A stretch of DNA of 64,000 nucleotides from JAUIAI01 sp045106815 (GCA_045106815.1 JBGCFG010000044.1:15074-79073); one strand, 5' to 3'; positions 25,666-34,461 are shown, numbered from the stretch's first letter. A program made the numbers and translations. Notes: generated by a model from the letters alone, not told the origin.

Positions 25666-26085
25666 TTAGCCCGCCAGGTCATGGCGGGTCATTTCGTAGC
25701 CGCGGTCACGGTAAAAACGCCACCGCTCACGCGCTGCTGCGCGATCATCTTCGTGCTGGGCGACCAGTTCGATCAGTCGTTCAAAACGACCAAAAACCGG
25801 TGGCGGGCTGGCGCCCAGATTCACGATAACACCATGGTGATCGGTCGCCAATGAATCGCAAGCGAGCACTATCGGCGTCTGCGGCGCTAACGTATCAGTA
25901 TGCATGACGTGGGGGATGAAGTCGCGCTGGGAAAAGCTCCACAGCTGTTTGTCGAATTGCTTCAACAGCGCTTCATCATCCGCCCAGACCACGGCCTGAT
26001 GGCCGGCACGATAGATTTTTCGTACAAGCCGGCAGGCATAGGCCAGTTTGTCAGCAGTATTAAAGTGAAAGTCGACCCGCGTCAT
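25666..26085 (-). CDS. holC: DNA polymerase III subunit chi
   Basis: This 139-residue protein matches HolC, with the start RVDFHFNTADKLAYACRLVRKIYRAG and the LWSFSQRDFIPH segment near 50. The chi subunit links the clamp loader (through psi) to single-strand-binding protein at the replication fork. Its ATG overlaps the pepA stop codon, so the two are translationally coupled, the usual pepA-holC arrangement of beta- and gammaproteobacteria. Confidence 0.95.
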   Translation of the reverse strand: MTRVDFHFNTADKLAYACRLVRKIYRAGHQAVVWADDEALLKQFDKQLWSFSQRDFIPHVMHTDTLAPQTPIVLACDSLATDHHGVIVNLGASPPPVFGRFERLIELVAQHEDDRAAARERWRFYRDRGYEMTRHDLAG

Positions 26086-27560
26086 CAGACCCCGGCACGC
26101 AAGGCGAGCAAACGGGTCAGCATCGGGACCGGTCGGCCACTCGAGCCTTTATTGGCACCCGAATGCCAAGCAGTGCCGGCGATATCCAGGTGCGCCCAGT
26201 CGTAGGCTTTTGTATAACGCTCCAGGAAGCAGGCTGCGGTAACAGCGCCCGCGTCGCGCCCGCCGACGTTGGCCATGTCCGCAAACGGTGACTTGATCTG
26301 TTTTTGGTAAGCGTCGTCGAGCGGCATGCGCCAGCAGGTGTCCATGCTGTAACGGCCCGCAGACAAGATCTCGTCGGCCAGATCGTCTTCACGAGCGAAT
26401 AGGCCGGTATGCACATGGCCCAAAGCGACAACACAGGCGCCAGTAAGGGTCGCCAGATCAATCACTGTTTGTGGTTTGAAGCGTTCTGCATAGGTGAGGG
26501 CATCACAAAGGATGAGGCGACCTTCTGCATCAGTATTGAGAATTTCGATCGTCTGTCCGGACATGCTGGTCACAATGTCGCCAGGTCTGGTGGCGGTGCC
26601 GCTCGGCATGTTTTCACAGGTCGGTACAAGCACAACCAGATTGATCTTGAGTTTCATTTCGGCCACCGCGCGCATGGTGCCCAGAACCGAGGCGGCGCCA
26701 CCCATGTCGTACTTCATTTCATCCATGCCGGCAGACGGTTTGATTGAAATGCCGCCAGTATCGAAAGTGATGCCTTTACCCACGAGCACCGTCGGCTTCT
26801 TGTTGGCGCCCGCGCCGTTGTATTGCATCACGATGAGTTTTGGTGGTTGCGCAGAGCCCTGCGCGACCGAAAGCAGCGAGAACATCTTTAACTGCTCCAT
26901 CTGCTTTTTCTCAAGTATCTGTACCTTGAATTTGAACTCGCGCCCCATCTTGCGAGCCGTATCGGCCAGATAGGTGGGCGTGCAAATGTTGGGTGGCAGA
27001 TTACCCAGATCGCGGGTGAGGTCCATGCCGTTTGCCGTTGCCTGCGCGCGCGCGAGCACGCCCTTGATTAGCTTACCTTTGGCCGAGGGGCAGGCAAGGG
27101 CGACTTTGGCCAGAGTCGCGGGCTTCTTGGAGGCCTGACTCTTCAGTTGATCGAAGCGATAAGCCACGGTACGGGCTGCCAGCACTTCCTGCTCAACAAG
27201 CCACTCCGGGTCCTGGCCATCTACCGGTGCCTGATTTAAAAGACTCGTCACCTCGCTGGTGCCAAGTGAAATAGCCCGACGGTAGATCCCTTTGCAGGCG
27301 TCAATGAACGCTTGCGGTTTGGCCTTGCGATCATCTCCTAGCGAAACCAGCAATACGCGCTTTGCTGGCGCAGCAGTATGGAGTAGCAAATAACTCCCAG
27401 GACTGTCACCCAGATCGCCTGACTTCAGCGCTTGCTGAATGGCTGCATCTACGGGTTCTGCCAAGGCGCTGCCATCGGCACGCTTCTGGGCAAGGACTGG
27501 CACGATAAGGCATCCGGTTTTGAGCTTGTCGACGGGTAAAGGCTTGACGCTAAATTGCAT
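26085..27560 (-). CDS. pepA: leucyl aminopeptidase (cytosol aminopeptidase, M17)
   Basis: This 491-residue two-metal aminopeptidase has the family signature NTDAEGRL and the metal-binding region GKGITFDTGGISIK. It trims N-terminal residues from peptides; PepA of E. coli also binds DNA as an accessory factor in XerCD recombination and in carAB control. The ATG at 27560 has GGAG 6 bases upstream; the open frame upstream to 27812 has no family sequence. It is the first gene of the operon pepA-holC-unknown-valS-hydrolase and is divergent from lptF. Confidence 0.96.
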   Translation of the reverse strand: MQFSVKPLPVDKLKTGCLIVPVLAQKRADGSALAEPVDAAIQQALKSGDLGDSPGSYLLLHTAAPAKRVLLVSLGDDRKAKPQAFIDACKGIYRRAISLGTSEVTSLLNQAPVDGQDPEWLVEQEVLAARTVAYRFDQLKSQASKKPATLAKVALACPSAKGKLIKGVLARAQATANGMDLTRDLGNLPPNICTPTYLADTARKMGREFKFKVQILEKKQMEQLKMFSLLSVAQGSAQPPKLIVMQYNGAGANKKPTVLVGKGITFDTGGISIKPSAGMDEMKYDMGGAASVLGTMRAVAEMKLKINLVVLVPTCENMPSGTATRPGDIVTSMSGQTIEILNTDAEGRLILCDALTYAERFKPQTVIDLATLTGACVVALGHVHTGLFAREDDLADEILSAGRYSMDTCWRMPLDDAYQKQIKSPFADMANVGGRDAGAVTAACFLERYTKAYDWAHLDIAGTAWHSGANKGSSGRPVPMLTRLLALRAGV

Positions 27561-27695
27561 TGAGAACTCCGTAGCTGCAGCCAGGATGCCTGGCCACTCG
27601 GTTAAGACATGATCAGATTGGGAAGGATCAGGCCGAGTCGGTCGCAGGGCGAACGGCGCGACTCGACCAAAAAAGTCGGCGGCAACAGTGCTTTT

Positions 27696-27719
27696 ATTGT
27701 TGTCCAGCCAACAATTATA
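27696..27719 (-). promoter_or_regulatory. consensus -10 box with an overlapping 7-bp palindrome upstream of pepA
   Basis: On the minus strand a perfect TATAAT lies at 27719-27714. No convincing -35 box is found 16 to 18 bases upstream, so an activator or extended contacts would be needed. ATTGTTG (27696-27702) and CAACAAT (27709-27715) form an exact inverted repeat with a 6-base spacer that overlaps the -10. A protein bound there would block the promoter. It is 150 bases before the pepA start and within the shared spacer with lptF. All of this is pattern-based. Confidence 0.35.
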
Positions 27720-27857
27720 GCCGCCGATGCCATAAACTTTAGCTATTCGCCGATGGCTGGCGTACAGATGAGTCGGCGTGTACCTGTCGCCGTCCGCGAC
27801 GCCGGGGCACACTGTCGTGTCTCGGTGAACTCCTCGATGCCGGGTCTTTGGTTGCCG

Positions 27858-28991
27858 ATGCTGTTTACCAAATCGCTTCAGCGTGAACTGCGCAGCATTG
27901 CCGGGATCGTTTTTGCGACCGTCTTCACCATCATGCTCACGACCAGCCTGGTGAGGTTTCTTGGTCGCGCGGCCAGTGGGCGAGTAGATTCGTCGAGCGT
28001 GCTGCCGCTGATTGCCTTTTCAGCCCTGAACATACTGGGGCCATTGCTCGTGTTGACCTTGTTCGTCGCCGTTCTCATGACGCTGACGCGCGCCTGGCGC
28101 GATTCTGAAGTGGTGATCTGGCAGGCTTCCGGCCAGAGTTTGGCGGCCTGGATTCGACCGGTACTTGGATTTGCTGCGCCTATCGTTTTGCTGGCCGGCT
28201 TGGTTTCCTTCGTCCTGGCGCCATGGGCCAGTCAGCAGATTGCTGACTACCAGGCTCGTTTTGCCCAGCGTGGGGACGTCTCCATGATCGCGGCGGGGCA
28301 GTTTCGGGAGTCTTCATCGGCCGATCGGGTGTTTTTCGTTGAGTCACTTAACCCGGAACAAACCGAGGTACGCAATGTATTTGTGACCCAGCAACGCGGC
28401 GACAGCCTAATTATCGTGGTGGCCGAGGGCGGCCAGATTGAAAACCGCGAGGATGGCCAGCGATACCTGGTTTTGTCGAAAGGCCGCCGCTATGACGGCA
28501 AGGCGGACGCAGCCGAACTCAGAATGATGGAGTTCGAACGCTACGGATTACGCATCGAACCAAAACCGGTCGTAAGAACAAATATTCCGACCAAAACCAA
28601 AACACTCATGGCCTTGCTTGATAACCCCGGTAGTGCAGAGTATGGCGAGTTGGTCCGACGAGTTGGGGTGCCGGTGTCGGCTGTACTGCTCGCACTGATG
28701 GCGATTCCGTTGTCGTCATCAAACCCGCGTGTGGGGCGTTCTATCAATCTCGTGGTGGCGTTGCTTGTTTATATGGTTTATGCCAATTTGCTGTCTCTCG
28801 TGCAGGCATGGGTGACGCAAGACAAAATGCCATTCTGGATTGGTGTCTGGATCGTCCATGGCGTCGCTGCGATTATGTTGCTGATGATGATGTGGCGTCG
28901 CATGAGTTTAAGCCGGCTATTGCCTCCATTCCGCTGGCCGTGGCAACGCCTGGCACGTTCCCAGGATGACTCAGTGGCCGCAGCTTCATGA
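27858..28991 (+). CDS. lptF: lipopolysaccharide export permease LptF
   Basis: The 377-residue inner-membrane protein has the LptF/LptG layout: three N-terminal helices (LRSIAGIVFATVFTIML, the GPLLVLTLFVAVL region and FAAPIVLLAGLVSFVL), a periplasmic jellyroll (about 140-265), and three C-terminal helices. With LptG and the LptB2 ATPase it extracts LPS from the inner membrane. The ATG at 27858 fits the family N-terminus (MLFTKSLQREL); an upstream ATG at 27837 would add seven residues. The 3' end overlaps lptG by 4 bases. Confidence 0.95.
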   Translation: MLFTKSLQRELRSIAGIVFATVFTIMLTTSLVRFLGRAASGRVDSSSVLPLIAFSALNILGPLLVLTLFVAVLMTLTRAWRDSEVVIWQASGQSLAAWIRPVLGFAAPIVLLAGLVSFVLAPWASQQIADYQARFAQRGDVSMIAAGQFRESSSADRVFFVESLNPEQTEVRNVFVTQQRGDSLIIVVAEGGQIENREDGQRYLVLSKGRRYDGKADAAELRMMEFERYGLRIEPKPVVRTNIPTKTKTLMALLDNPGSAEYGELVRRVGVPVSAVLLALMAIPLSSSNPRVGRSINLVVALLVYMVYANLLSLVQAWVTQDKMPFWIGVWIVHGVAAIMLLMMMWRRMSLSRLLPPFRWPWQRLARSQDDSVAAAS

Positions 28992-30118
28992 AAACACTCA
29001 ACGCCTATTTCGCGCGGGAAACCTTTGCGGCAGTGGCGTTTGTGCTGGCTGGGTTCCTGGCTTTGTTCTCGTTCTTTGATTTTGTAGCCGAGCTGGAAGA
29101 CATTGGGCGGGGTAATTATCAGTTTCAGCATGCACTGGCTTACGTCATGCTGAGCCTGCCTAACCATACCTATGAATTGATGCCCGTTGTCGTGCTCATT
29201 GGCACGATCTACGCGCTGGCTCAATTCGCATCCAATTCCGAGTTTACGGCTATGCGCGCTGCCGGCCTTGGACGAATCAAAGCGTTCGGCGCGTTGCTGC
29301 GAATTGGCCTGGTCTTTGCGTTAATTACGGCAGGCATTGGCGAGATCATTGCGCCACCGGCTGAGAAATGGGCTCAGGATATTCGCCTGGGGGCAATGGG
29401 GGGGCAGATCACCGGACAGTTTCGCTCCGGGATCTGGATCAAGGACACGGTTCGTGACGAACAGGGGGTGCCGCAGCGCCAGCGCTTTGTAAATGTTGGC
29501 CAGCTAGACCCCAGCGGCAAGATGCGCGATGTGCGGGTATATGAATTCGATACCGAGTTCAGGCTGGTCGGTGTGTTGACTGCGCCCAGCGGCAATTTCT
29601 CAGGGGGGGATCTCTGGCGTCTCGATGAGGTGACTGAACTTGACATTGCATCAGCAGATGTACGCGACACGGAAACAATCCGTGTCGAGCGTAAGCGGAC
29701 CGATGAGCGGGAATGGACCAGCGAACTCACGCCCGAGCTACTCAGTGTCATGGCAATTGCACCCGACCGCATGAGTGCGTGGAATCTGTCAGGCTACGTG
29801 GATCATCTGCAATCAAACGCGCAGGACACCAGCCGCTATGAGCTCGCTCTCTGGAAAAAAGTCACCTACCCAATGGCAGTGCTTGTCATGATGGCGCTGG
29901 CATTGCCATTCGCGTTTTTACATGCCAGGGCAGGCAGTATCGGGGTCAAGGTGTTTGCCGGGATCATGCTGGGGGTGGCGTTCCATTTTTTAAATGGCTT
30001 GTTTTCTCACCTTGGACTGCTCAATACCTGGCCAGCCTGGGTTTCCGTGACGATCCCCAGCTTGGTGGCGTTTGTGATCGCTATGGTGATGCTAGGCCGG
30101 GTGGGCGGCGCTCGGTAG
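28988..30118 (+). CDS. lptG: lipopolysaccharide export permease LptG
   Basis: The 376-residue partner of LptF has the same fold: the basic start NAYFARETFAAVAFVLAGF, a periplasmic domain at about 130-270, and three C-terminal helices (WKKVTYPMAVLVMMALALP, the AGIMLGVAFHFLNGLF region, and the last near 355-370). The cytoplasmic coupling loop EFTAMRAAGLG, present here, contacts LptB. It overlaps lptF by 4 bases. The transcript probably ends within the 170 bases before 30290. Confidence 0.96.
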   Translation: MKTLNAYFARETFAAVAFVLAGFLALFSFFDFVAELEDIGRGNYQFQHALAYVMLSLPNHTYELMPVVVLIGTIYALAQFASNSEFTAMRAAGLGRIKAFGALLRIGLVFALITAGIGEIIAPPAEKWAQDIRLGAMGGQITGQFRSGIWIKDTVRDEQGVPQRQRFVNVGQLDPSGKMRDVRVYEFDTEFRLVGVLTAPSGNFSGGDLWRLDEVTELDIASADVRDTETIRVERKRTDEREWTSELTPELLSVMAIAPDRMSAWNLSGYVDHLQSNAQDTSRYELALWKKVTYPMAVLVMMALALPFAFLHARAGSIGVKVFAGIMLGVAFHFLNGLFSHLGLLNTWPAWVSVTIPSLVAFVIAMVMLGRVGGAR

Positions 30119-30134
30119 TGGGGCGCCTGAGTTA

Positions 30135-30187
30135 TTTTTGTCCAGGACAAAAAAACCGTTTACTTCGGATTACGCTTTCATTAGGAT
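30135..30187 (+). promoter_or_regulatory. sigma-70 promoter of the candidate small RNA with an upstream operator-like palindrome
   Basis: TTTACT (30159-30164) and TAGGAT (30182-30187) are exactly 17 bases apart and match the -35 and -10 consensus at four of six and four of six positions. Five bases upstream of the -35 lies TTTTTGTCC-A-GGACAAAAA (30135-30153), a perfect 19-base palindrome. Its GTCC/GGAC core with AT flanks is the kind of site bound by a dimeric regulator; placed at about -58 to -40 it would suit an activator. The regulator cannot be named. Confidence 0.5.
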
Positions 30188-30192
30188 CACGA

Positions 30193-30290
30193 TTCTTAGT
30201 TGATGGCTTAAGCCTCAATTAAGTATCGAGGAGGAGGAGAGGCAGCAACGCTGCCATTTGAGGCGCACCGATGGTGCGCCTTTTTCTTTT
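30193..30290 (+). ncRNA. candidate small RNA of about 98 nt, three hairpins with a GGA-rich linker
   Basis: The span has no ORF of useful length but is full of RNA structure. Hairpin 1 pairs CTTAGTTGA-(T)-GGC (30195-30207) with GCC-TCAATTAAG (30212-30223) around a TTAA loop. A purine linker (30224-30240) holds three overlapping GGA triplets (GAGGAGGAGGAGA). Hairpin 2 is GGCAGC-AAC-GCTGCC (30241-30255). Hairpin 3 is the terminator at 30261-30281. With the promoter at 30159-30187 the predicted transcript starts near 30193. Single-stranded GGA triplets are the binding motif of CsrA/RsmA, so a CsrA-sequestering RNA is one idea, and the linker also resembles a Shine-Dalgarno. A leader or attenuator for the TRAP gene downstream is the alternative. 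Confidence 0.5.
30261..30290 (+). terminator. strong intrinsic terminator
   Basis: AGGCGCACC (30261-30269) and GGTGCGCCT (30273-30281) form a perfect 9-bp GC-rich stem with a 3-base loop. TTTTTCTTTT follows from 30281. It is the best terminator in the window. It ends the candidate small RNA and any read-through from lptG. Confidence 0.9.
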
Positions 30291-30495
30291 GCGCGCCAGG
30301 TTGGGTCGAAAATGTCATGTTGCAATGCAGCATGACCAAGATCTCAAATCCCTCATCCGGTGTGCGATAGCCACTCCTCAGCTAGGCAATTTATTCCCGC
30401 CTCGCCCCGCCACCCACTAAAGGTATTGCCGACAAGTCCGTTAACGAGCAGGTGGACGGGTATTCACGCGTCCTGCAGAAGCTTTGGAGTGTCCT

Positions 30496-31587
30496 GTGAA
30501 TGGCATGGCGTTTGGGCGGTGGTTCGCCCCGATGGTTTTGGTGATTGCGCTGCTCGTGCCCAGCGGGATAACGCATGCCCGAACCCCATTGGTGTTGGCG
30601 ACGCAAGCTGCATCGCCTGCCAGTGTCATTGAGCTGAGAGTGACAAGTTGGGCGCCGCCAGGCCACTTGTTGCGCGAGGGCTTAGCGGCGTGGTGCGATG
30701 AACTGCAAGTTCGCTCGCGAGAATCGGTGCGTTGCCGATGGATGGAAAAAGCCGAAGTTGGTATCAGCGAAACCCATACTGCTGTTGCCGATGGCCAAGT
30801 CGACATTGCTTTGGTGGTTCACAGCCTGGACCCAGATCGCTATGTCTTGACCCGCCTCGCTGAGCTACCCCTGCAGGCAGGTACTGCAGAACAGGTGTCA
30901 GTCGCTTACTACCGAACTTGGCAAAAGCACTTACGCCAGCAAAGCGAGCATGCGGGGGTTCGTGTGTTGACTGTCTTTACCCAGACGGCGGGTGACTTGT
31001 ATACGGCGGTTGAATCGGTGCAGCGCGTGTCTCATTTGAGTGGTCTGAGCATCAGCGCAGGGGGAGGAACGGGTGGTCAGGTACTCAGGCAGCTTGCCGC
31101 GGTTGGCATCGAACCCAAGAGGATTCCGTTGCCAGCCACACTGCATGCCATCACCGACCATGAACTCGATGGTGTGCTCACGACTGCCGGCAATGTGCAT
31201 CGCTACGGGCTTGTCGCCACGATGGGTCATCGATGGCAGGTGCCTGGGGGGTTCTATCGTCATAGCTATGGACTCCTGATGAATCCCGCCGCCTATGCTG
31301 GCTTGCCCAAAGCGGCCAAGAAAGCATTGGCCGATATGAGCGGCGAAACTGCAGCGCGCCTGTTCGGACGCGCAGCCGATCGTCTCGAGCAGAACCATCG
31401 AGAGCTCTTGCAAAACGCAGGCCTGCTAACGATTGCGGCTACACCTGGAGACACCGCAGCGCTTGCCAAGCGGCTCAAACGCATCAGCGATGCCTGGCTC
31501 ACTGAGGCTAGAGCCCGCGGTCTTTTCAATGCCGCCGAAGTGCTGCGGGATTTTCGGCGGGATATCAGCCGCCAGCAACCTCAGTGA
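30496..31587 (+). CDS. TRAP transporter solute-binding protein (DctP family), orphan
   Basis: About 363 residues with a Sec signal peptide (FAPMVLVIALLVPSGITHA) and the DctP fold: the N-terminal LRVTSWAPPGHLL strand, GQVDIALV at about 100, and the AGGGTGGQVLRQLA hinge region. In TRAP systems this periplasmic protein delivers a carboxylate or similar acid to a DctQM permease. No dctQ or dctM gene is nearby, so the permease must be elsewhere or the protein has a sensing role. GTG at 30496 is chosen because GGAG lies 6 bases before it; ATG at 30505 and TTG at 30484 are alternatives. The small-RNA terminator lies 200 bases upstream. Confidence 0.85.
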   Translation: MNGMAFGRWFAPMVLVIALLVPSGITHARTPLVLATQAASPASVIELRVTSWAPPGHLLREGLAAWCDELQVRSRESVRCRWMEKAEVGISETHTAVADGQVDIALVVHSLDPDRYVLTRLAELPLQAGTAEQVSVAYYRTWQKHLRQQSEHAGVRVLTVFTQTAGDLYTAVESVQRVSHLSGLSISAGGGTGGQVLRQLAAVGIEPKRIPLPATLHAITDHELDGVLTTAGNVHRYGLVATMGHRWQVPGGFYRHSYGLLMNPAAYAGLPKAAKKALADMSGETAARLFGRAADRLEQNHRELLQNAGLLTIAATPGDTAALAKRLKRISDAWLTEARARGLFNAAEVLRDFRRDISRQQPQ

Positions 31588-31615
31588 GTTAGGAACACGG
31601 GTTGCTGGATACTCA

Positions 31616-32494
31616 CTAGCCGATGCGGGCTGTTCCTCCGCGTTTGCATAGTCGTACGGTTGTCGCAAACAGCGGGTGATTCGGGTCAGCCAGCGTGTCA
31701 ACCGCGCTCATGTGATGACAGCCCGTGAGCGATGCATAGCGTGCATCCAGGCCCGGGCGCGATTCAGTCATCAAGCGTGATTGGCGATGAAACTCACTGC
31801 TTTCCAGCTCTCCTACTGCACAGACCAAGGGCATTCTATGGCGCGGCGACATGAGCGCCGGACTCAGGCGGATGGCGCGTTTGTTGGTGAGTCGAAGATC
31901 CTTGTTGAGAAAGGGGGTCTGTTTAATAGGGCGCAAATCAAATAGCCCGCTGATAGCCACACCCGCCTTAACGAGGTCTTCAGGCAGGTCGCGACGCAGC
32001 CTTGGCCAAAGTGCGGCTGCCATCATGCCGGTTAGGTGTCCGCCAGCCGAGTGTCCACCCACGACAATCCGATGACGGTCAAAGCCCAGCATTTCAGCGT
32101 GATCCCATAGCCAAACGAGTGCCCGCAGGTTCTGACGCACGATCGATTCCATATCGACGGACGGCACCAACGCGTAGTTGGTCACCGCAACAGAAACACC
32201 GGCGGAGACGAGATGAGGCGCGACATAGGAAAAATCGTCTTTGTGGATGGCTCGCCAATATCCGCCGTGAATAAAAACAAATAGTGGACTGCTCGATCGC
32301 GGTGCTCGAAACAGATCGAGAGTTTCCTCTGGATGCGGACCGTAGCGAAGATTGCGCCCAAGACTTAGCGCCTGTGCGCGGGCTAGCGCACTTCGCTGTT
32401 GCCAGCGTTTCACGATGGCTGGGTAATCAGGAATGCCGAGACGGGCGTTATATTCGCGGTCGTAAAACGCGGCTTTGGATTCTGCTGTTTTCAT
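31616..32494 (-). CDS. alpha/beta hydrolase resembling arylformamidase (kynurenine formamidase)
   Basis: This 292-residue protein has HGGYW as the oxyanion loop near 75, the nucleophile motif GHSAGG near 148, and a likely catalytic His in the C-terminal CHHMSAVD. The N-terminus (YDREYNARLGIPDYP) and the overall arrangement match the AFMID-type formamidase/esterase group, which hydrolyses N-formylkynurenine or related small amides and esters. No other tryptophan-degradation gene is close, so an unspecific esterase is equally possible. The ATG at 32494 starts at the family N-terminus; an upstream ATG-equivalent at 32512 adds six residues. Convergent with the TRAP gene. Confidence 0.8.
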   Translation of the reverse strand: MKTAESKAAFYDREYNARLGIPDYPAIVKRWQQRSALARAQALSLGRNLRYGPHPEETLDLFRAPRSSSPLFVFIHGGYWRAIHKDDFSYVAPHLVSAGVSVAVTNYALVPSVDMESIVRQNLRALVWLWDHAEMLGFDRHRIVVGGHSAGGHLTGMMAAALWPRLRRDLPEDLVKAGVAISGLFDLRPIKQTPFLNKDLRLTNKRAIRLSPALMSPRHRMPLVCAVGELESSEFHRQSRLMTESRPGLDARYASLTGCHHMSAVDTLADPNHPLFATTVRLCKRGGTARIG

Positions 32495-32531
32495 CAGGTG
32501 GCCGACAAACAAAGTCAGCGCACATGGTAGT

Positions 32532-33005
32532 TCAGCCGCGTCGCAGACTCACCCATAACACCGCGACGAGAAAGCAAGCGAGGGCGGCCCAGCCGTTAAA
32601 GTGCTTGGCCTCACTGTTTTCGAACAAGGGTTGGCTCGGCTTGATCGTCACAAGGTTGTTTTCTTTCAATGCCTGCAAGGCCTGGTCTGACTTCATGACG
32701 AGACTTGGCAAAGGGACTTGCCAGCCAGCGGGCGGGCGCGTGCTGATTTCATTGTGGCGAGCCAGGCGCGCGTCTTTTGCAATGTGCTGCATCACCAGTT
32801 GAACCATGAGGCCTCGTTGCTCTGGATGCTTCAATTCGCTCAGGGCAGAAATCATTTGAGTTTCGAGCGGCACGCTGAACCAGTTTTCTGCAGCGCTGTT
32901 GAGCGATTGCGAGATTCGTTCCCCACCCGGCAACTTGGCGAAACCGAGTATCAATAGAGCGGTAACGCAAGCAGAGGCAAGCACAAGGCTGATCGATCTA
33001 AACAT
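32532..33005 (-). CDS. unknown small membrane protein
   Basis: This 157-residue protein has one hydrophobic helix at each end: ISLVLASACVTALLILGFA at 5-23 and ALACFLVAVLWVSL at about 140-153. The 115 residues between are polar and helical and should face the periplasm or the cytoplasm as one domain. I do not recognise a family. It begins after a long gene-poor stretch and ends 37 bases before the formamidase-like gene on the same strand, so the two could be co-transcribed. Confidence 0.65.
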   Translation of the reverse strand: MFRSISLVLASACVTALLILGFAKLPGGERISQSLNSAAENWFSVPLETQMISALSELKHPEQRGLMVQLVMQHIAKDARLARHNEISTRPPAGWQVPLPSLVMKSDQALQALKENNLVTIKPSQPLFENSEAKHFNGWAALACFLVAVLWVSLRRG

Positions 33006-33712
33006 GGTGGCGTGAGGTCAAAAACGGTCGATTCAATTGAAAGCGACAGAGGCAATTGCACGCTAACCGGTGTGCAATGTGCCTGCTACAAGTCGTACGT
33101 CAGATTTAGCAAACAACAGGCCAGTCATAAAACTGCTCTGTTTTCAGCTACTTAGCGTGCTGCGGAGACAACTCCCTTGTCTGTATGTCAGATTATGCAT
33201 CTAAATGTAATTTTTTGCACTGACTTCGCACTGATCACGAACCGAGCTGGTGCAAAAAGGGCGAATATGGTGCGAAACCGCCTGGCTGGCAGGCTTTTCA
33301 CTGCCTGGTTCAGTCCTCAGGCGGCATGCGGTGACCTGAGGACGACTATCAATGCGCGGCGTGACTGTCGGGCGTAAATGCAGAGCCCTGAATGCGCGGG
33401 CGTGACTGCTGAGAGATGGTTACCGTCAAGATCGCCGACAAAATCTGTCGCCTCAGTTAACTGGCTTGCCGGGAAGCCAGGGCAGGCAATCAAGCCCTGG
33501 GTAGAACTGCAGCACATAGCTAGCAAGAAAGTGTGGGTAAGCTTGGACGACCCATGCTGAGCTGGTTGGGCATCACGCATGCTTTTAGCGCACTGGCTTA
33601 TGATTGCGCTCGAGGTTCTGCGCGTTGACGGGCTTTGAAAACTGGGCTCCGATAACTAGCAACGATCCAACGCGTGTTGGCCGCATTTTCTTTCCAGCGA
33701 TACCGCTTCTAT
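33006..33712. other. 707-base stretch with no supported gene
   Basis: This is the largest gap in the window. Open frames of 60 to 87 codons exist on both strands (for example 33317-33580 on the minus strand), but none has a ribosome site, a family motif or a sensible composition. A GCCTG...CAGGC inverted repeat followed by TTTT occurs at 33280-33298, and TGGCTT...AAGCCA occurs near 33461-33478. The spacing and the several half-length frames could be the remains of a decayed gene; I could not tie them to a family. Confidence 0.4.
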
Positions 33713-34405
33713 ATGTCTCACACCGACACAGACAATCTCCACGCCCTCGGGAGCAATGACTCGACGGCTGGCGTGAGCGCACCTGCAGCATCCAATCTTG
33801 CGTCCATCGCTAAATATCGAGATAAAGCTGCCACCTATGACGACACGACTGCCCGCACGCAGGAGATCCGCGAGAACACGATTGCCCTTCTCGCATTAAA
33901 GCCCGGCGATGTCGTCCTGGATACTGGCTGTGGCACAGGTAAGAGTTTTGATCAATTGCTTGAGCAAGTTGGGCCGGCCGGTCATGTTGTCGGGGTTGAC
34001 CAAAGCCCCGAGATGATTGCCATTGCCAGAGAGCGCGTGGCAAGCAGGGGCTGGACAAACGTAACGGTTGTCGAAGGCTATATGGAAACCGTGCGCCTGC
34101 CCGTGAGTTTTGATGCCATCTTGTTCCACTACGCTCACGATATATTGCAAACGCCACTGGCATTGGACAATCTGTTTTCACACGTCAGACCGGGTGCCCG
34201 AGTCGCGGTTGCTGGCGTTAAGTTTTTCCCATGGTGGACAGGGCCCTTGAACTTGTATGCATTCTTCAAGAATTACGCGTGGAATGGTAAAGCCGGTGGC
34301 ATGTGGCGACCCTGGCGGGGGGTCGAGTCAAGAGTGCACGGGTGGACCCGCAGCACAACGCAGTTTGGGATGGGTTACATCGGCTCGGGCACATTCAAGG
34401 GCTGA
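33713..34405 (+). CDS. SAM-dependent class I methyltransferase
   Basis: This 230-residue protein has the class I SAM-binding motif DTGCGTGKSF at about 77-86 and the following acidic motif GVDQSPEM near 105. A substrate domain of uncertain type follows, with many aromatic residues at 175-215 (FPWWTGPLNLYAFFKNYAW). The substrate is not predictable; related enzymes methylate quinones, lipids or small metabolites. The open frame starts at a TTG at 33674, but the ATG at 33713 is preferred. No strong ribosome site is seen. The D-aminoacylase-like gene follows after 56 bases. Confidence 0.82.
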   Translation: MSHTDTDNLHALGSNDSTAGVSAPAASNLASIAKYRDKAATYDDTTARTQEIRENTIALLALKPGDVVLDTGCGTGKSFDQLLEQVGPAGHVVGVDQSPEMIAIARERVASRGWTNVTVVEGYMETVRLPVSFDAILFHYAHDILQTPLALDNLFSHVRPGARVAVAGVKFFPWWTGPLNLYAFFKNYAWNGKAGGMWRPWRGVESRVHGWTRSTTQFGMGYIGSGTFKG

Positions 34406-34461
34406 CCGGTCTGTGCAATAAGCGGGCCAAATCCTGAACGTCAATCTTTCAGGAGACAAGT

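Noticed and set aside
33317..33580. 87-codon minus-strand frame in the gene-poor stretch
   Set aside because: No ribosome site, family or sensible hydropathy; not enough to call a gene.
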